A stretch of DNA of 64,000 nucleotides from JACCTU01 sp963848525 (GTDB lineage: Bacteria; Actinomycetota; Thermoleophilia; Gaiellales; Gaiellaceae): NCBI GenBank assembly GCA_963848525.1, contig CAWKDZ010000003.1, positions 186,001 to 250,000 on the forward strand, in the 5' to 3' direction. This document shows, piece after piece, positions 9,868 to 18,578 of this stretch; within the stretch, counting starts at the first letter, position 1, and each line of letters starts with the position of its first letter. The position numbers and the translations under genes are program-made. The notes under the pieces are model-generated. The model searched no databases and was not told where the DNA came from. It saw only the letters and a list, made by a program, of their open reading frames with translations.

Positions 9868-10446
9868 TCAGCCCGCCAGCGGTGGAACGCGTCGTCTTTC
9901 GGCGGAGCACTCGACGAGCGTGGCGAGTCGTCGGGCGCGCGTCTCGGGCCGCTTGGCGCTCACGACCCAGAACGTGGCCGACGTCCTGTACGACGGTGTC
10001 TGCGCGGAGAACCATTCCCACGCCCGCTTGTTCGCGCGGAACATCGCTTCCTGCTCGGCGTCGAACGCCGCCTCGTGGCGCCGCTCGTACGAAAGCGTCC
10101 CGGGTGGTTCCTCGCGCCGCGCAGCGAACGCAGCCTCGCCGGCCGGCGTCATCCGACCCTGCTTGCGGAGCTCGGCGACCTTAGCGATGTTGACTTCGCT
10201 CCAGTTGCTGTTTCGCTTGCGGGGTGTGAGCCGCTGTCGATACCGGTGCTCGTCGATGCTCTGGACCTTCCCGTCGATCCAGCCGAAGCAGAGGGCCTCG
10301 TCGACGATCTCGGGCCAGGTCAGCGACTGTCGGCCGGATGCCTTCTTGTACAAACCAACCCAGAGTTCGGACGCTGTCGCGTGATGCAGCTCGAGCCAGT
10401 CGCGCAACTCGCCCGGCGTCGAGAAGAAGATCGCCTCTTCGCTCAT
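9868..10446 (-). CDS. YdeI/OmpD-associated family protein
   Basis: 192 residues, ATG at 10446 overlapping the stop of the upstream MFS gene as ATGA, so translationally coupled. Features of the YdeI-like family are present: an N-terminal FFSTPGELRDWLELHHATASELWVGLYKK, then LTWPEIVDEALCFGWIDGKVQSIDEHRYRQRLTPRK, and a C-terminal helical region with W-E-W-F-x-x-Q-x-P-S-Y. E. coli relatives are linked to polymyxin/peptide stress, but the biochemical role is not established. Pairing with an efflux-type MFS protein may indicate a joint role in compound resistance (inference). Confidence 0.85.
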   Translation of the reverse strand: MSEEAIFFSTPGELRDWLELHHATASELWVGLYKKASGRQSLTWPEIVDEALCFGWIDGKVQSIDEHRYRQRLTPRKRNSNWSEVNIAKVAELRKQGRMTPAGEAAFAARREEPPGTLSYERRHEAAFDAEQEAMFRANKRAWEWFSAQTPSYRTSATFWVVSAKRPETRARRLATLVECSAERRRVPPLAG

Positions 10447-12131
10447 CGTGCCGCCGCGCTCTCGACACCATGGGCGAGGCGCGAACCGATCACCGCGGAC
10501 GCCGCCTCGAGCGCGGCGGCGTCGGCGGTCACGACCCCGACGAATTCCTCGCGATCGACGGCGTACAGCTCGGCGTTGCCGAGCGAAGTGACGGTCGCCG
10601 TCCGCGGTACGTCGCGCAAGAGCGCGATTTCGCCAAAGTGGTCCCCGCGGCCGAGCGTTGCCACGCTTCGCCCGTTCACGGTCACCGCGACGTCGCCGCG
10701 CTCGACGACGTAGAACCGATCGCCGGTCTGCCCCTCTCGCACAAGGTCGGTCCCCGCCGGTACCGCGAGTGGAGTCGCGGCCTCCGCAAGGCGCTCGAGC
10801 GCCGGCAGCGGGAGCGGCGCGAACAGCGGCACGGCGCGCAGCAAGTCGACCACGGGTGACGGCGCGGTCGCCGCGTCGATTCTGCGCAGCGAGCCCCAGA
10901 CGGCGAGCGCGAGCAGGGCAACCGGCGCGCCTGCCGCCACCAGCGTCCAGCGAATCCCCAGCAGCTCGATGAGCACCGGCGACGCGATCGCGCCAAGAGC
11001 GGCGGCGCCCCACAGGATCATCGCGAGCGCGCCGAAGGCCCGGGACAGGACGTCTTCCGGGACCGTCCGCTGGAGGATCGTGAGACCGGACGCGTCCGCC
11101 ACGGTGTCGCCCAGGCCCGCGACTGCCAGCAACATCAGGGCGAAGGCGGGCGTCGGCCACGCTCCGACGAGCGCGACGGCGGAGCCCCAGACGAGCACGC
11201 CGGCGCCGAGCGCGACGGCGAGCCGACGGCCGCCGAGCGCGAGGCCGACGAACGCCCCCACGAGACCGCCGGCGGCCATCACCGCGCTCGCGAGGCCGAC
11301 TCCGGCCTGTCCGAGCTCGAGCACGTCGATCACGGCGGCGATCATGGCGACGCCGAAGATTCCGACGGCGAGGCTCTCGACGAAGTACAGGGCCACGATC
11401 ACGCGGGCCCGTGGCTCTGCCAAGACCGAGCGGAAGCCCTCGAGCGCCTCGCGGCTGAGCCGGCGGCTCCGTGGCCGCGCCTCTCTGCGGCGACCCTCGT
11501 CGACCGCGATCCCGGCGACGGTCGCAGCCGAGAGCCCAGAGAGGACCGCCGCGCCGGCGAATGCGACTTCGGGCTCCGCGATGGCGAGGAGCAGGCCCCC
11601 CAGAGTCGGGCCGAGCAGGGCCGAAACGCTGTCCGTCGTCGTCCCCGCGACGTTGGCCGCAGCGAGCTCCTCGGGCGTTCTCGCCAACGACGGCATCAGC
11701 GCCGCGCGTGCCGGGCCCGACGCGGTGCCTGTCACCGACGCGACGGCTGCGAGCGCGACGACCGTCGCGGTCGTCGGGTCCGCAGCGACGGCAGCGGCGG
11801 CAACGAGCAAGACCGCGGTGCGCGCCAGGTCCGAGACGACCATGACGCGCTTCCGTGCAAAGCGATCGCCGAGCAGTGCGCCGAACGGCGAGACGAGCGA
11901 GACGGCGAACATGCGCACGGCCGCGACGAGCCCTACGGCTGCCGCGCCACCCGCCTCGTAGGCGACGACGACGAACACGATCGCGTAGGCGGAGACCGCG
12001 ATCGCGCTGGCCGCACGTGCCACCTCGATCCGCCGGAGGCCCGGGTTTGCGAAGACGCTCCGCAGTGCCCGGGCGGAATCGCCGAGCATGTGCTTCGCCG
12101 CGCCCACGCGCGCAGGATCGCAGGGTTCCAT
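10443..12131 (-). CDS. MFS transporter with C-terminal cyclic-nucleotide-binding domain
   Basis: 562 residues from ATG at 12131; an ATG at 12089 is also possible. Twelve hydrophobic segments, with the MFS loop 2-3 motif as GALLGDRFARKRVMVVSDLARTA, resemble enterobactin-exporter/MFS_3-like carriers. The last ~130 residues are a cNMP-binding domain (VPLFAPLPLPALERLAEAATPL, then GDHFGEIALLRDVPRTATVTSL). That phosphate-binding cassette keeps the G-E and P-R-T-A residues that contact cyclic nucleotides. Transport may thus be gated by cAMP or cGMP, and this window also encodes class III cyclases. Runs into the YdeI-like gene with an ATGA overlap and is divergent from a repeat mini-protein. Confidence 0.85.
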   Translation of the reverse strand: MEPCDPARVGAAKHMLGDSARALRSVFANPGLRRIEVARAASAIAVSAYAIVFVVVAYEAGGAAAVGLVAAVRMFAVSLVSPFGALLGDRFARKRVMVVSDLARTAVLLVAAAAVAADPTTATVVALAAVASVTGTASGPARAALMPSLARTPEELAAANVAGTTTDSVSALLGPTLGGLLLAIAEPEVAFAGAAVLSGLSAATVAGIAVDEGRRREARPRSRRLSREALEGFRSVLAEPRARVIVALYFVESLAVGIFGVAMIAAVIDVLELGQAGVGLASAVMAAGGLVGAFVGLALGGRRLAVALGAGVLVWGSAVALVGAWPTPAFALMLLAVAGLGDTVADASGLTILQRTVPEDVLSRAFGALAMILWGAAALGAIASPVLIELLGIRWTLVAAGAPVALLALAVWGSLRRIDAATAPSPVVDLLRAVPLFAPLPLPALERLAEAATPLAVPAGTDLVREGQTGDRFYVVERGDVAVTVNGRSVATLGRGDHFGEIALLRDVPRTATVTSLGNAELYAVDREEFVGVVTADAAALEAASAVIGSRLAHGVESAAAR

Positions 12132-12213
12132 TGCGCGCTTGCGGCAAACGGGGGAAGATGTCCCGGATTCGCGCCGTCTGGTTAGCGACCGCTTCACAAC
12201 GAAGGGAGTCGGA

Positions 12214-12396
12214 GTGCCGGAAACCGATCAGCCTCTCGAAGAAGAGGTAGAGGGGCACGGCTTCGTCAGGCCCAATCCGGGCGACAGCCTCAACCCGCCC
12301 GACCCGTCCCAAGCCGACGACGACGACGACGTCGAGGGTCACGGCTTCGTCAGGCCCAATCCGGGCGACAGTCTCAACCCGCCCGACCCGAGCTAA
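12214..12396 (+). CDS. 60-residue tandem-repeat acidic/proline-rich mini-protein
   Basis: GTG start at 12214 with AAGGGAG 5 nt upstream, stop TAA at 12394-12396. The protein is MPETDQPLEEEV, a 20-residue unit EGHGFVRPNPGDSLNPPDPS, a linker QADDDDDV, and an identical second unit that ends the protein. At DNA level the units (12250-12309 and 12334-12393) differ at several synonymous sites, including a TCC/AGC serine change, so the peptide is under selection. There is no Cys, signal peptide or membrane segment. I do not recognise the family. A peptide made of repeated cores after an acidic leader recalls precursors of ribosomally made modified peptides, but no maturase is nearby. A strong hairpin follows. 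Confidence 0.65.
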   Translation: MPETDQPLEEEVEGHGFVRPNPGDSLNPPDPSQADDDDDVEGHGFVRPNPGDSLNPPDPS

Positions 12397-12409
12397 GACA
12401 CCGACTGCA

Positions 12410-12450
12410 GTACGGAGGAAGCCGGGCGTGGTGCCCGGTTCCCTCCGTAC
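12410..12450 (+). terminator. Strong hairpin terminator after the repeat mini-protein
   Basis: Arms at 12410-12427 and 12433-12450 pair over 18 positions (GTACGGAGG...CCTCCGTAC outside, CCGGGC/GCCCGG inside), with one A-C mismatch and one G-U wobble around a 5-nt GTGGT loop. It begins 14 nt after the mini-protein stop. No T-tract follows, as is common in high-GC actinobacteria. A smaller hairpin (TCCGCC/GGCGGA, 12472-12487) lies just downstream. Confidence 0.75.
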
Positions 12451-12528
12451 CGAGTCAAAGCACTAGTGCAATCCGCCTGTTGGCGGACTGTTGGCCCAGT
12501 GTGAGCGGACGGCGCCACGCTGCGATCC

Positions 12529-13791
12529 ATGTACTGGAGGCAGTTAGCGGCGGCAGCGCTCGGAGGTCTTCTTCTGATCCAGGCTGCCCCCGCAGCGGCG
12601 GGGACGAAGCGGCCGCGGCCGAGCAACGTGCCGAATGTGCAGACGGCGGTCGCGCCGAACGACTTCCAGCTGTACAACGACTACAGCTCGCCGGAGCTCA
12701 CGTACTCGTCGCGGTCCGTGGTCGTCCACTACGTCGTGCTCGGCATCGACGCGCCGCCGCTCAACGACGACGATCTCGACGCGGTTCCCGACTACGTCGA
12801 GCGCGTCGGCGAGGCGGCCGACCGCACGCTCGCCTACTTCGTGCGGCGAGGCTTCCTGATGCCGCACCCTGATACCGGCGGGCCGGACTCCCGGCCCGAC
12901 CTCTACGTCTCCCGCTTCTCGCCCGGGACGCTCGGCGTGGCGTTCCCGTCCGGACGGGCCGAGGGCGGCGCCTTCCTCGTGATCGCGAACAACCTCGACC
13001 CGAGTGCGGAGCGCAGCTTCGCCAGCGTCCACGCGACGGTCGCGCACGAGCTGTTCCATCTCGTCCAGTTCGCGTACTTCCGTGACCCCGACCCGCCGAT
13101 CCCGACCTGGATCCTCGAGGGCACGGCCGCCGCGGTCGAGGGCCGCGTGAACCCGGAGCTCGATGACCTCGTTACGACGCTCCAGCTTCGCCGTTGGCTC
13201 TCCGCCCCCGCTCGGGGCCTGGCGAGCCAGGGCTACGGCGCGCAGCTCTTCTGGCGGTACTTCGACGCGCGCGTGCCCGCCTTCGTCCCGGAGCTGCTCA
13301 CGCGCCTGGCGACGCGGCCCGTCGTGGGGGAGGGGGAGCGCACCGTCATCTCGACGTATGCGCGGACGAGCGGGAGGCCGTTCGCGCCGGCCTTCCACCG
13401 CTTCGCGCTCTCGGTCGCCGCCGAGCACGCCGACGCGATCGCGCCGGCCGCCGTCGTCCGGCGCGGGGCCGACCACCGCGCGGGCGCCGCACCGCTCTCG
13501 ATCCACTACCTGCGTCTCGCGCTCCCGCGGACCAGCGGCCGCTCCCTCACGATCAGCTTCCCGCGCGGATCAGCGGGCGCAACGGCGACGCTCGTGTACG
13601 AGCTCCAGAACGACGTGGCGGGCGAACCAGCGCAGAGCGGATACCTGGTTCCGCGCGTGACCGACCACGGCCGTACGCGCACGCTGGTCGTACCGGCAGC
13701 GCTCCTGCGGAACCCGCGCCTCGCGAACCCGCTCCTCGTGATCTCGAACGCCGGCCCGCGCCGTGTCGCCTACGCCGTCAGCGCGCGCTGA
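12529..13791 (+). CDS. Secreted HExxH metalloprotease (MXAN_6640-like)
   Basis: 420 residues with a signal peptide (LAAAALGGLLLIQAAPAAAG). Around residue 80, an acidic turn DDDLDAVPDYVERV resembles the N-x-D-x-D-G-x-P-D segment that opens MXAN_6640-type peptidases. At about residue 171 lies VHATVAHELFHLVQFAYF, a zinc-binding HExxH helix, followed by PTWILEGTAAAVEGRV whose Glu is a good third ligand. The C-terminal ~110 residues are a beta-rich pre-peptidase-like domain. It should act outside the cell on proteins or peptides. The 3' end overlaps the convergent BTAD-ATPase gene by 22 bp. It follows the repeat mini-protein and its hairpin. Confidence 0.85.
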   Translation: MYWRQLAAAALGGLLLIQAAPAAAGTKRPRPSNVPNVQTAVAPNDFQLYNDYSSPELTYSSRSVVVHYVVLGIDAPPLNDDDLDAVPDYVERVGEAADRTLAYFVRRGFLMPHPDTGGPDSRPDLYVSRFSPGTLGVAFPSGRAEGGAFLVIANNLDPSAERSFASVHATVAHELFHLVQFAYFRDPDPPIPTWILEGTAAAVEGRVNPELDDLVTTLQLRRWLSAPARGLASQGYGAQLFWRYFDARVPAFVPELLTRLATRPVVGEGERTVISTYARTSGRPFAPAFHRFALSVAAEHADAIAPAAVVRRGADHRAGAAPLSIHYLRLALPRTSGRSLTISFPRGSAGATATLVYELQNDVAGEPAQSGYLVPRVTDHGRTRTLVVPAALLRNPRLANPLLVISNAGPRRVAYAVSAR

Positions 13792-16700
13792 GCCTGCTCG
13801 GCCCTGCGCTGCGCGACTACATAGCCGAGCCGCTCGGCGATGCGAGCCGCCCCGGAGACGAGCGTCGCCGCCTCCTCGTCGTGTCCGGCTGCCCGGAGCG
13901 CGTCCGCGCATTCGAGGAGCGCGTCCGCGTGGAAGCCGCTCTCGTCGACGGACGCCAGTCGCGCAGTCACCTCGTCGACCAGCGCGCTCACGCCCGACGC
14001 GTTGCCGCGGTTGGCCTCGATCAGAGCGAGGACGACCCGCCACCACAGGTCGACCCAGAAGCCGCGATGTCCCGAGCGTTGCGCGACTCGAACGAACGGC
14101 TCGGCTTCGTCGTAACGCCCTTGCCGCGCGAGCGCGAGACCGAGGCGCCAGGCGACGTTCGTCACGGAGTGCTCGTCTCCGAACGCGGTGACCGCCTCGA
14201 GGCCGGCCCTCAGGATCCGCTCGGCAGCCGCGTCGTCGCCGGCGATCGCCTCCACTTCGCTCACGGCGATCGCGTGTGCCGCCACGTCGTGGCGCGCCCC
14301 GAGCTCCTCGAGCATCCTACGATCCTCCTCGACCAGGTACCGCGCATCGTCGAACTCGCCCTTCATGGCGCGAAGCAGACCGAGAGCCCCCATCGCGGAC
14401 GCCCGCGTATAGGTCGAGCTGGAAGCGTCGAGGATCTCGGTCGCCCGTGCGATCGCCTCGTCAACGGGCAGTGTCCCGCGGGGCAGCGTGATGCAGATCC
14501 AGTTCATCACGGAGCGCTCGAGATGGCGCGCGTTCGCCTGGCGGGCGTACGCCACGGCGAGCGGAAACCCCACCTCCGGACCGTGAGAACCGGCCCGGTC
14601 GAGCGCGTGGAACCGGAGCATCTCGGCCATGGCGAGGCCCTCGTAATCGCCGGCCTGCTCCAGCACGGGGACGGCCTCCTCGATGTCCCGGAGCATTTGC
14701 TCCGGCGGCACGGCGGCTTCGGTCATCAGCAGCGCGAGGCCGGCCGCGAGCCTCGCGCGTGCTGCCAGTCTGGCCTCCCCGAGCTCGACGGCGGTCGCGT
14801 AGCCCTCGGCCAACATCGACTGAGCGGCGGCGACATCGCCGCGATGGACCAACGCCGCCGCGAGCTTGGGCAGCAGCTCGAGCCGCTCGAGCGACTCGCG
14901 AGGCAAGAGTGCGTTCGCCCGGGCGAGCAGCGACGCCGCCGCAGCCAGGTCGTCGCGCTCGTACGCCGCGACGCCCGCGCGCGCGAGGTGCTCGACGGCG
15001 CGAACGGCGAGCGCATCGACGGTGGCGCCTTGCTCGCCGGCCTCGCGCCTGGCGGTTACGGCTCGATCGAGGTGGTAGCCGGCTTGGAGATCGACCTCGC
15101 CGTCACGCTTGCTAGCCAGCTTGGCGAGTCGCTCGTGGAGCTCGGCGCGCCGACGTTTGGTCAGCGTGCCGTACGCGACGTCCCGGATCAGGCTGTGCCG
15201 GAACGACCAGCCCGCGCCGCCTGGGTCGTCGGCCTCGCCGGGACGAACGAGCTCGCGGCGGACGAGGGTCAGCAGGGACGCCGAGGGGTCCGCCTCCACG
15301 AGCTCCGCGACGTCCTCGGTCGTGAACGACGTTCCGGAGACTGCGGCGGCCTGCGCCACGCTGCGGTCCCGGTCGTCGAGGCGGTCGAGCCGCGCCGCCA
15401 GCAGCGTCTGGATCGAATCCGGTACGGCCTCGGCGTCCCCTTCCAGGGCGGCCACGAGTAGCTGCTCGATGAAGAGGGGGTTGCCCTCCGCAACCGAGAC
15501 GATTCGCTCGCGCGCCGCAGGCTCGACCTTCGCTTCCGCGAGTCGGTCGAGCAGCGCGTCGGACTCCGCCTCCGTCAGCGCGTCGAGGAGCACCGAAGAG
15601 CTGCTCAGTCGACCGCCTCCCCATTGCGGCCTCAGGTCCAGGAGGTCGGGACGGGCGAGGCAGAGGACGAGCACGGGAGCGTGGGCGAGCTCGACGAGCG
15701 ACTCGACGAGATCGAGGAACGCCGGCGCGGCCCAGTGCACGTCGTCCAGGACGACGAGCAGCGGCCGGTCGTGCGCCAGCCCGGCCAGCAGCCGCCGCGC
15801 CGCCCAGGCCGTTTCCTCCGGCCTGCCCGGCTCGCCGCCCACACCGATCGCCGCGGTGAGCCAGGCCGCGAGCTCCGGCTCGAGGCGTCCGCGAATCCAC
15901 GTCTCGAGATCGCCCTCGGCAAGCCCTTCCAGGACTTCGCGGAGCGGCGCATACGTTGACGCCTCGTCGCCTGCACGGCAGCGACCGAAGACCGGTGTGG
16001 CCGCATCGCGAAGGCGCTGCACGCACTCGACTGCCAGGCGCGTCTTCCCGATGCCCGGAGCTCCGAAGACCGTGACGAGGTGGGGACGGCCCTCCTGCGC
16101 GGCCCGCTCGAAGTCGTCGGCGATCTGCTCGAGCTCCCGCGCGCGCCCGACGATCGGAGTCTCGAGGTGCAGCGCGAGTGGTGCGGCGTCAGCATCGATC
16201 GACTCGATCACCCAGGCCCCGTCGTCGCGGAGAGACGCCGCGATCGCGTGGCGGACGAGCCGCCACGTTCGCGCCTCGGCGAGAACTTCGCCGGGAGCCG
16301 CAGTGTCGCGGAGGCCGAGCGCGTGCTCGACCGGGGCGCCGGCGACGAACGGATCGCCCGTGACCACCTCGCCCGTCGCGAGCGCGACGCGGCTGGTGAG
16401 CTGCGCGGCGCCGAGCACGAACGCGGCGCGGATCGCCCGCAGCGAGTCGTCGTCCCGCGCCGTCGGGACGCCGAAGACGGCGAGCACTCCTCCGCCGCCG
16501 AGCACCTGCACCGCGGCACCGTGACTCTCGAGCTCGCGCTCGACGAGGCCGCTCCGCTCGCGCAGCGCGGCACGGCGGGCTTCCGGGTCCTCCGGCGAGG
16601 ACTCGAGCAGCACGTCCGCGGTAAGCACCGTGACCGTCCGCCGCTCCTCGGCGCGCCGACGCGAGGCAGGCGGAGTCGCGGCACCGGCCGGCATGTCCAG

Positions 16701-17411
16701 GGAGGCGTCCTGCTGGAGGACCGCCCGGTGCAGCTCCCTGAGCTCACGACCGGGCTGTGCGCCGACCTCGTCGAGGACGCGCCGCGCAGCCACGTACGCC
16801 TCGAGCGCGTCGGCCTGGCGGCCGGACCGGTACAGCGCGAGGATCAACTGCCGGCGCAGCTGCTCCCGGTACGGCTCCAGCTGGACGAGCTCCTCGAGCT
16901 CGGGCACGAGCGCCGTGTGGCGACCGAGCGCGAGGTCCGCCTCGACACGGGTCTCGAGCGCGGCCAGCCGAAGCTCGTCGAGGTGGGCAGCAGCGAGTCC
17001 CGCCGGTTCTCCGGCGAGATCCGCGAGCGGTGCGCCTCGCCAGAGCGACAGCGCCTCGCGCAGCCTTGGCGCCGCGGCGGCTGCTTCCGCTCCGTGCGCC
17101 TCGTCGACCAGGCGCCGAAAGCGGTCGAGGTCGAGCTCGTCGGGCCCGACCCGAAGCAGGTACCCGGGTGCCCGGGTCTCGAGCCGGTCGCCGAGCACGT
17201 CGCGCAGGCGCGAGACATGGTTCTGAAGCGACGCGTGAGCCGAAGCCGGCGGAGCGTCGCCCCAGACGCCGTCGACGAGCCCGTCGACCGAGACAACCCG
17301 GTTCGCGTCCAGGAGCAGGAGGCCGAGTACGGCCCGGCGACGAGCTCCTCCGAGCGCGAGGACGCGCTCGCCGTCGCGCACCTCGAGCGGTCCGAGGATC
17401 CTGAACTCCAT
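13770..17411 (-). CDS. Large BTAD/SARP regulator with cyclase-like, ATPase and TPR regions
   Basis: 1213 residues, ATG at 17411 (MEFRILGPLEV). Order: winged-helix DNA-binding domain (~1-95), BTAD (~100-245), a class III nucleotide-cyclase homology region (~265-400, RRTVTVLTADV ... LAVFGVPTARDDDSLRAIRAA), a STAND/AAA ATPase (~425-700) with Walker A VFGAPGIGKTRLAVE and Walker B LLVVLDDVHWA, then about 500 residues of TPR-like helices. In the cyclase region the second metal-binding Asp is missing (GGGVLAVFG where active enzymes have GDAVMAVFG), so this domain is probably structural. Relatives activate pathway genes after ligand-induced ATP-driven assembly. Target genes are unknown. Confidence 0.88.
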   Translation of the reverse strand: MEFRILGPLEVRDGERVLALGGARRRAVLGLLLLDANRVVSVDGLVDGVWGDAPPASAHASLQNHVSRLRDVLGDRLETRAPGYLLRVGPDELDLDRFRRLVDEAHGAEAAAAAPRLREALSLWRGAPLADLAGEPAGLAAAHLDELRLAALETRVEADLALGRHTALVPELEELVQLEPYREQLRRQLILALYRSGRQADALEAYVAARRVLDEVGAQPGRELRELHRAVLQQDASLDMPAGAATPPASRRRAEERRTVTVLTADVLLESSPEDPEARRAALRERSGLVERELESHGAAVQVLGGGGVLAVFGVPTARDDDSLRAIRAAFVLGAAQLTSRVALATGEVVTGDPFVAGAPVEHALGLRDTAAPGEVLAEARTWRLVRHAIAASLRDDGAWVIESIDADAAPLALHLETPIVGRARELEQIADDFERAAQEGRPHLVTVFGAPGIGKTRLAVECVQRLRDAATPVFGRCRAGDEASTYAPLREVLEGLAEGDLETWIRGRLEPELAAWLTAAIGVGGEPGRPEETAWAARRLLAGLAHDRPLLVVLDDVHWAAPAFLDLVESLVELAHAPVLVLCLARPDLLDLRPQWGGGRLSSSSVLLDALTEAESDALLDRLAEAKVEPAARERIVSVAEGNPLFIEQLLVAALEGDAEAVPDSIQTLLAARLDRLDDRDRSVAQAAAVSGTSFTTEDVAELVEADPSASLLTLVRRELVRPGEADDPGGAGWSFRHSLIRDVAYGTLTKRRRAELHERLAKLASKRDGEVDLQAGYHLDRAVTARREAGEQGATVDALAVRAVEHLARAGVAAYERDDLAAAASLLARANALLPRESLERLELLPKLAAALVHRGDVAAAQSMLAEGYATAVELGEARLAARARLAAGLALLMTEAAVPPEQMLRDIEEAVPVLEQAGDYEGLAMAEMLRFHALDRAGSHGPEVGFPLAVAYARQANARHLERSVMNWICITLPRGTLPVDEAIARATEILDASSSTYTRASAMGALGLLRAMKGEFDDARYLVEEDRRMLEELGARHDVAAHAIAVSEVEAIAGDDAAAERILRAGLEAVTAFGDEHSVTNVAWRLGLALARQGRYDEAEPFVRVAQRSGHRGFWVDLWWRVVLALIEANRGNASGVSALVDEVTARLASVDESGFHADALLECADALRAAGHDEEAATLVSGAARIAERLGYVVAQRRAEQAQRALTA

Positions 17412-17483
17412 CGACCGAGCCTAGCTCGGTCGATGGTGAGCCTCAGCGCCGCTCGAGGCGCAGACGTTGCGGCCCGCACGCGG

Positions 17484-17918
17484 CTACGCGGCGACGGCCT
17501 CCGCGAGGTGAGCGGCGATCGCGACCGGCGCTCCGATCACGATCACCTGCGGCCCGCCCGGCTCCAACGGCCGCTCGAACGTCGAGACGACGGTCGAGCT
17601 CGAGAACGTGCCGAAGACCCGAAGCACGTCGTCGCCGATGTTTCGCAACCCGTGCGGCGCCATCGGCGGCACGAGCGCGACCTCATGCTTCGCGATCCGA
17701 CCTACCTCGTCTCCGACGCTCGCCTCGGCCGTGCCCTGCACGATGACGAGGAGCTCCTCCGCGCTGTCCGTATGCACAGGAAGCTCCGCGCCTGGGTCGA
17801 GCTCGAACAGCACGGTGGCCGTGCTCGCCGTCCCGGTCGCGCTGTGGAGGGGGAAGCTCACACGCAAGCCCGGCCCCGCCGGGTGAAGCTCGAAGTCATC
17901 GAGATCGAAGGTGAACAC
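17484..17918 (-). CDS. Cupin-domain protein
   Basis: 144 residues, GTG start at 17918 with an excellent AAAGGAGT site 3-10 nt upstream. The single cupin barrel shows motif 1 as PGAELPVHTDSAEELLVIVQG (one His and a Glu pair) and motif 2 as PPMAPHGLRNIGDD (His). Metal ligands are H, E, E/H, fewer than in the canonical G-x5-H-x-H set, so the metal site may be altered. Likely a small-molecule-binding or dioxygenase-like protein. Divergent from a TetR gene, with a good promoter and inverted repeat between them, so probably the TetR target. Confidence 0.8.
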   Translation of the reverse strand: MFTFDLDDFELHPAGPGLRVSFPLHSATGTASTATVLFELDPGAELPVHTDSAEELLVIVQGTAEASVGDEVGRIAKHEVALVPPMAPHGLRNIGDDVLRVFGTFSSSTVVSTFERPLEPGGPQVIVIGAPVAIAAHLAEAVAA

Positions 17919-17933
17919 AGTGACTCCTTTCGT

Positions 17934-17982
17934 TGCACGTCAATGTGCAGCGATTCTAGGATTGAGTTGGCGCGCTTGTCAA
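17934..17982 (-). promoter_or_regulatory. Promoter of the cupin gene with TetR-type operator
   Basis: On the minus strand, TTGACA (17977-17982), an 18-bp spacer and TAGAAT (17953-17958) make a near-consensus vegetative promoter. Just downstream, covering the expected transcription start, is the inverted repeat TGCAC-N6-GTGCA (17934-17949). A related TGTGCA half-site lies next to the divergent TetR start codon. Placement fits repression of the cupin gene, and possibly autoregulation, by the adjacent TetR protein. Confidence 0.6.
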
Positions 17983-18005
17983 GGATCGGGGTACACTGGT
18001 GTGCA

Positions 18006-18578
18006 ATGAAGCGAAGATATGAGCTGAAGGAGCGCGCGCGGCGGCAGGCCGAGACGAGGCAGCGGATCGTCGAGGCGACGGTCGAGCTGCACACGTCGGT
18101 CGGTCCGGCGCACACAACGATCTCGGCGATTGCGGAGCGCGCCGGCGTCGAGCGGCACACGGTCTACGCGCACTTTCCCGACGACCGGACGCTCGTTCGC
18201 GCCTGCTCCGCGCATTGGCGAGGCCAACACCCACGACCGGACGTCCGACGATGGCTCGAGCTCGACGTCCCCGAGCAGCGACTCCGCGGCGTGCTCGCCG
18301 ACGTGTACGCGTGGTACGAGGATGTCGAGTCCGATCTCGGGATCCTCCTGCGCGATGCTCCGCTTGTTCCGGCACACGCGGAGGCCATGGCGGACACCGT
18401 CGAGGCCGCGCGGGAGCTTGCCGACGACCTCGCGCGCGGCTGGCCGCGACGGAAGGCCGTGCGCGCCGTCATCGGCCACGCGCTCGAGTTCGAGACCTGG
18501 CGCTCGCTGGTCCGCCGGCAAGGGCTTTCGCGCCAGCAGGCCGTCGAGGCGATGCTGCGCCTCGTCGCGAGCGTCTAG
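18006..18578 (+). CDS. TetR-family transcriptional regulator
   Basis: 190 residues, ATG at 18006. The N-terminal three-helix DNA-binding domain is clear: RQRIVEATVELHTSVGPAHTTISAIAERAGVERHTVYAHFPD, matching the TetR pattern (T-x-x-x-I-A-x-x-A-G-V-x-x-x-T-x-Y-x-H-F). The C-terminal ~130 residues are a helical ligand-binding domain of unknown specificity. Divergent from the cupin gene across a 90-bp region with a promoter and inverted repeats. The end overlaps the convergent hydrolase gene by 4 bp. Confidence 0.9.
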   Translation: MKRRYELKERARRQAETRQRIVEATVELHTSVGPAHTTISAIAERAGVERHTVYAHFPDDRTLVRACSAHWRGQHPRPDVRRWLELDVPEQRLRGVLADVYAWYEDVESDLGILLRDAPLVPAHAEAMADTVEAARELADDLARGWPRRKAVRAVIGHALEFETWRSLVRRQGLSRQQAVEAMLRLVASV

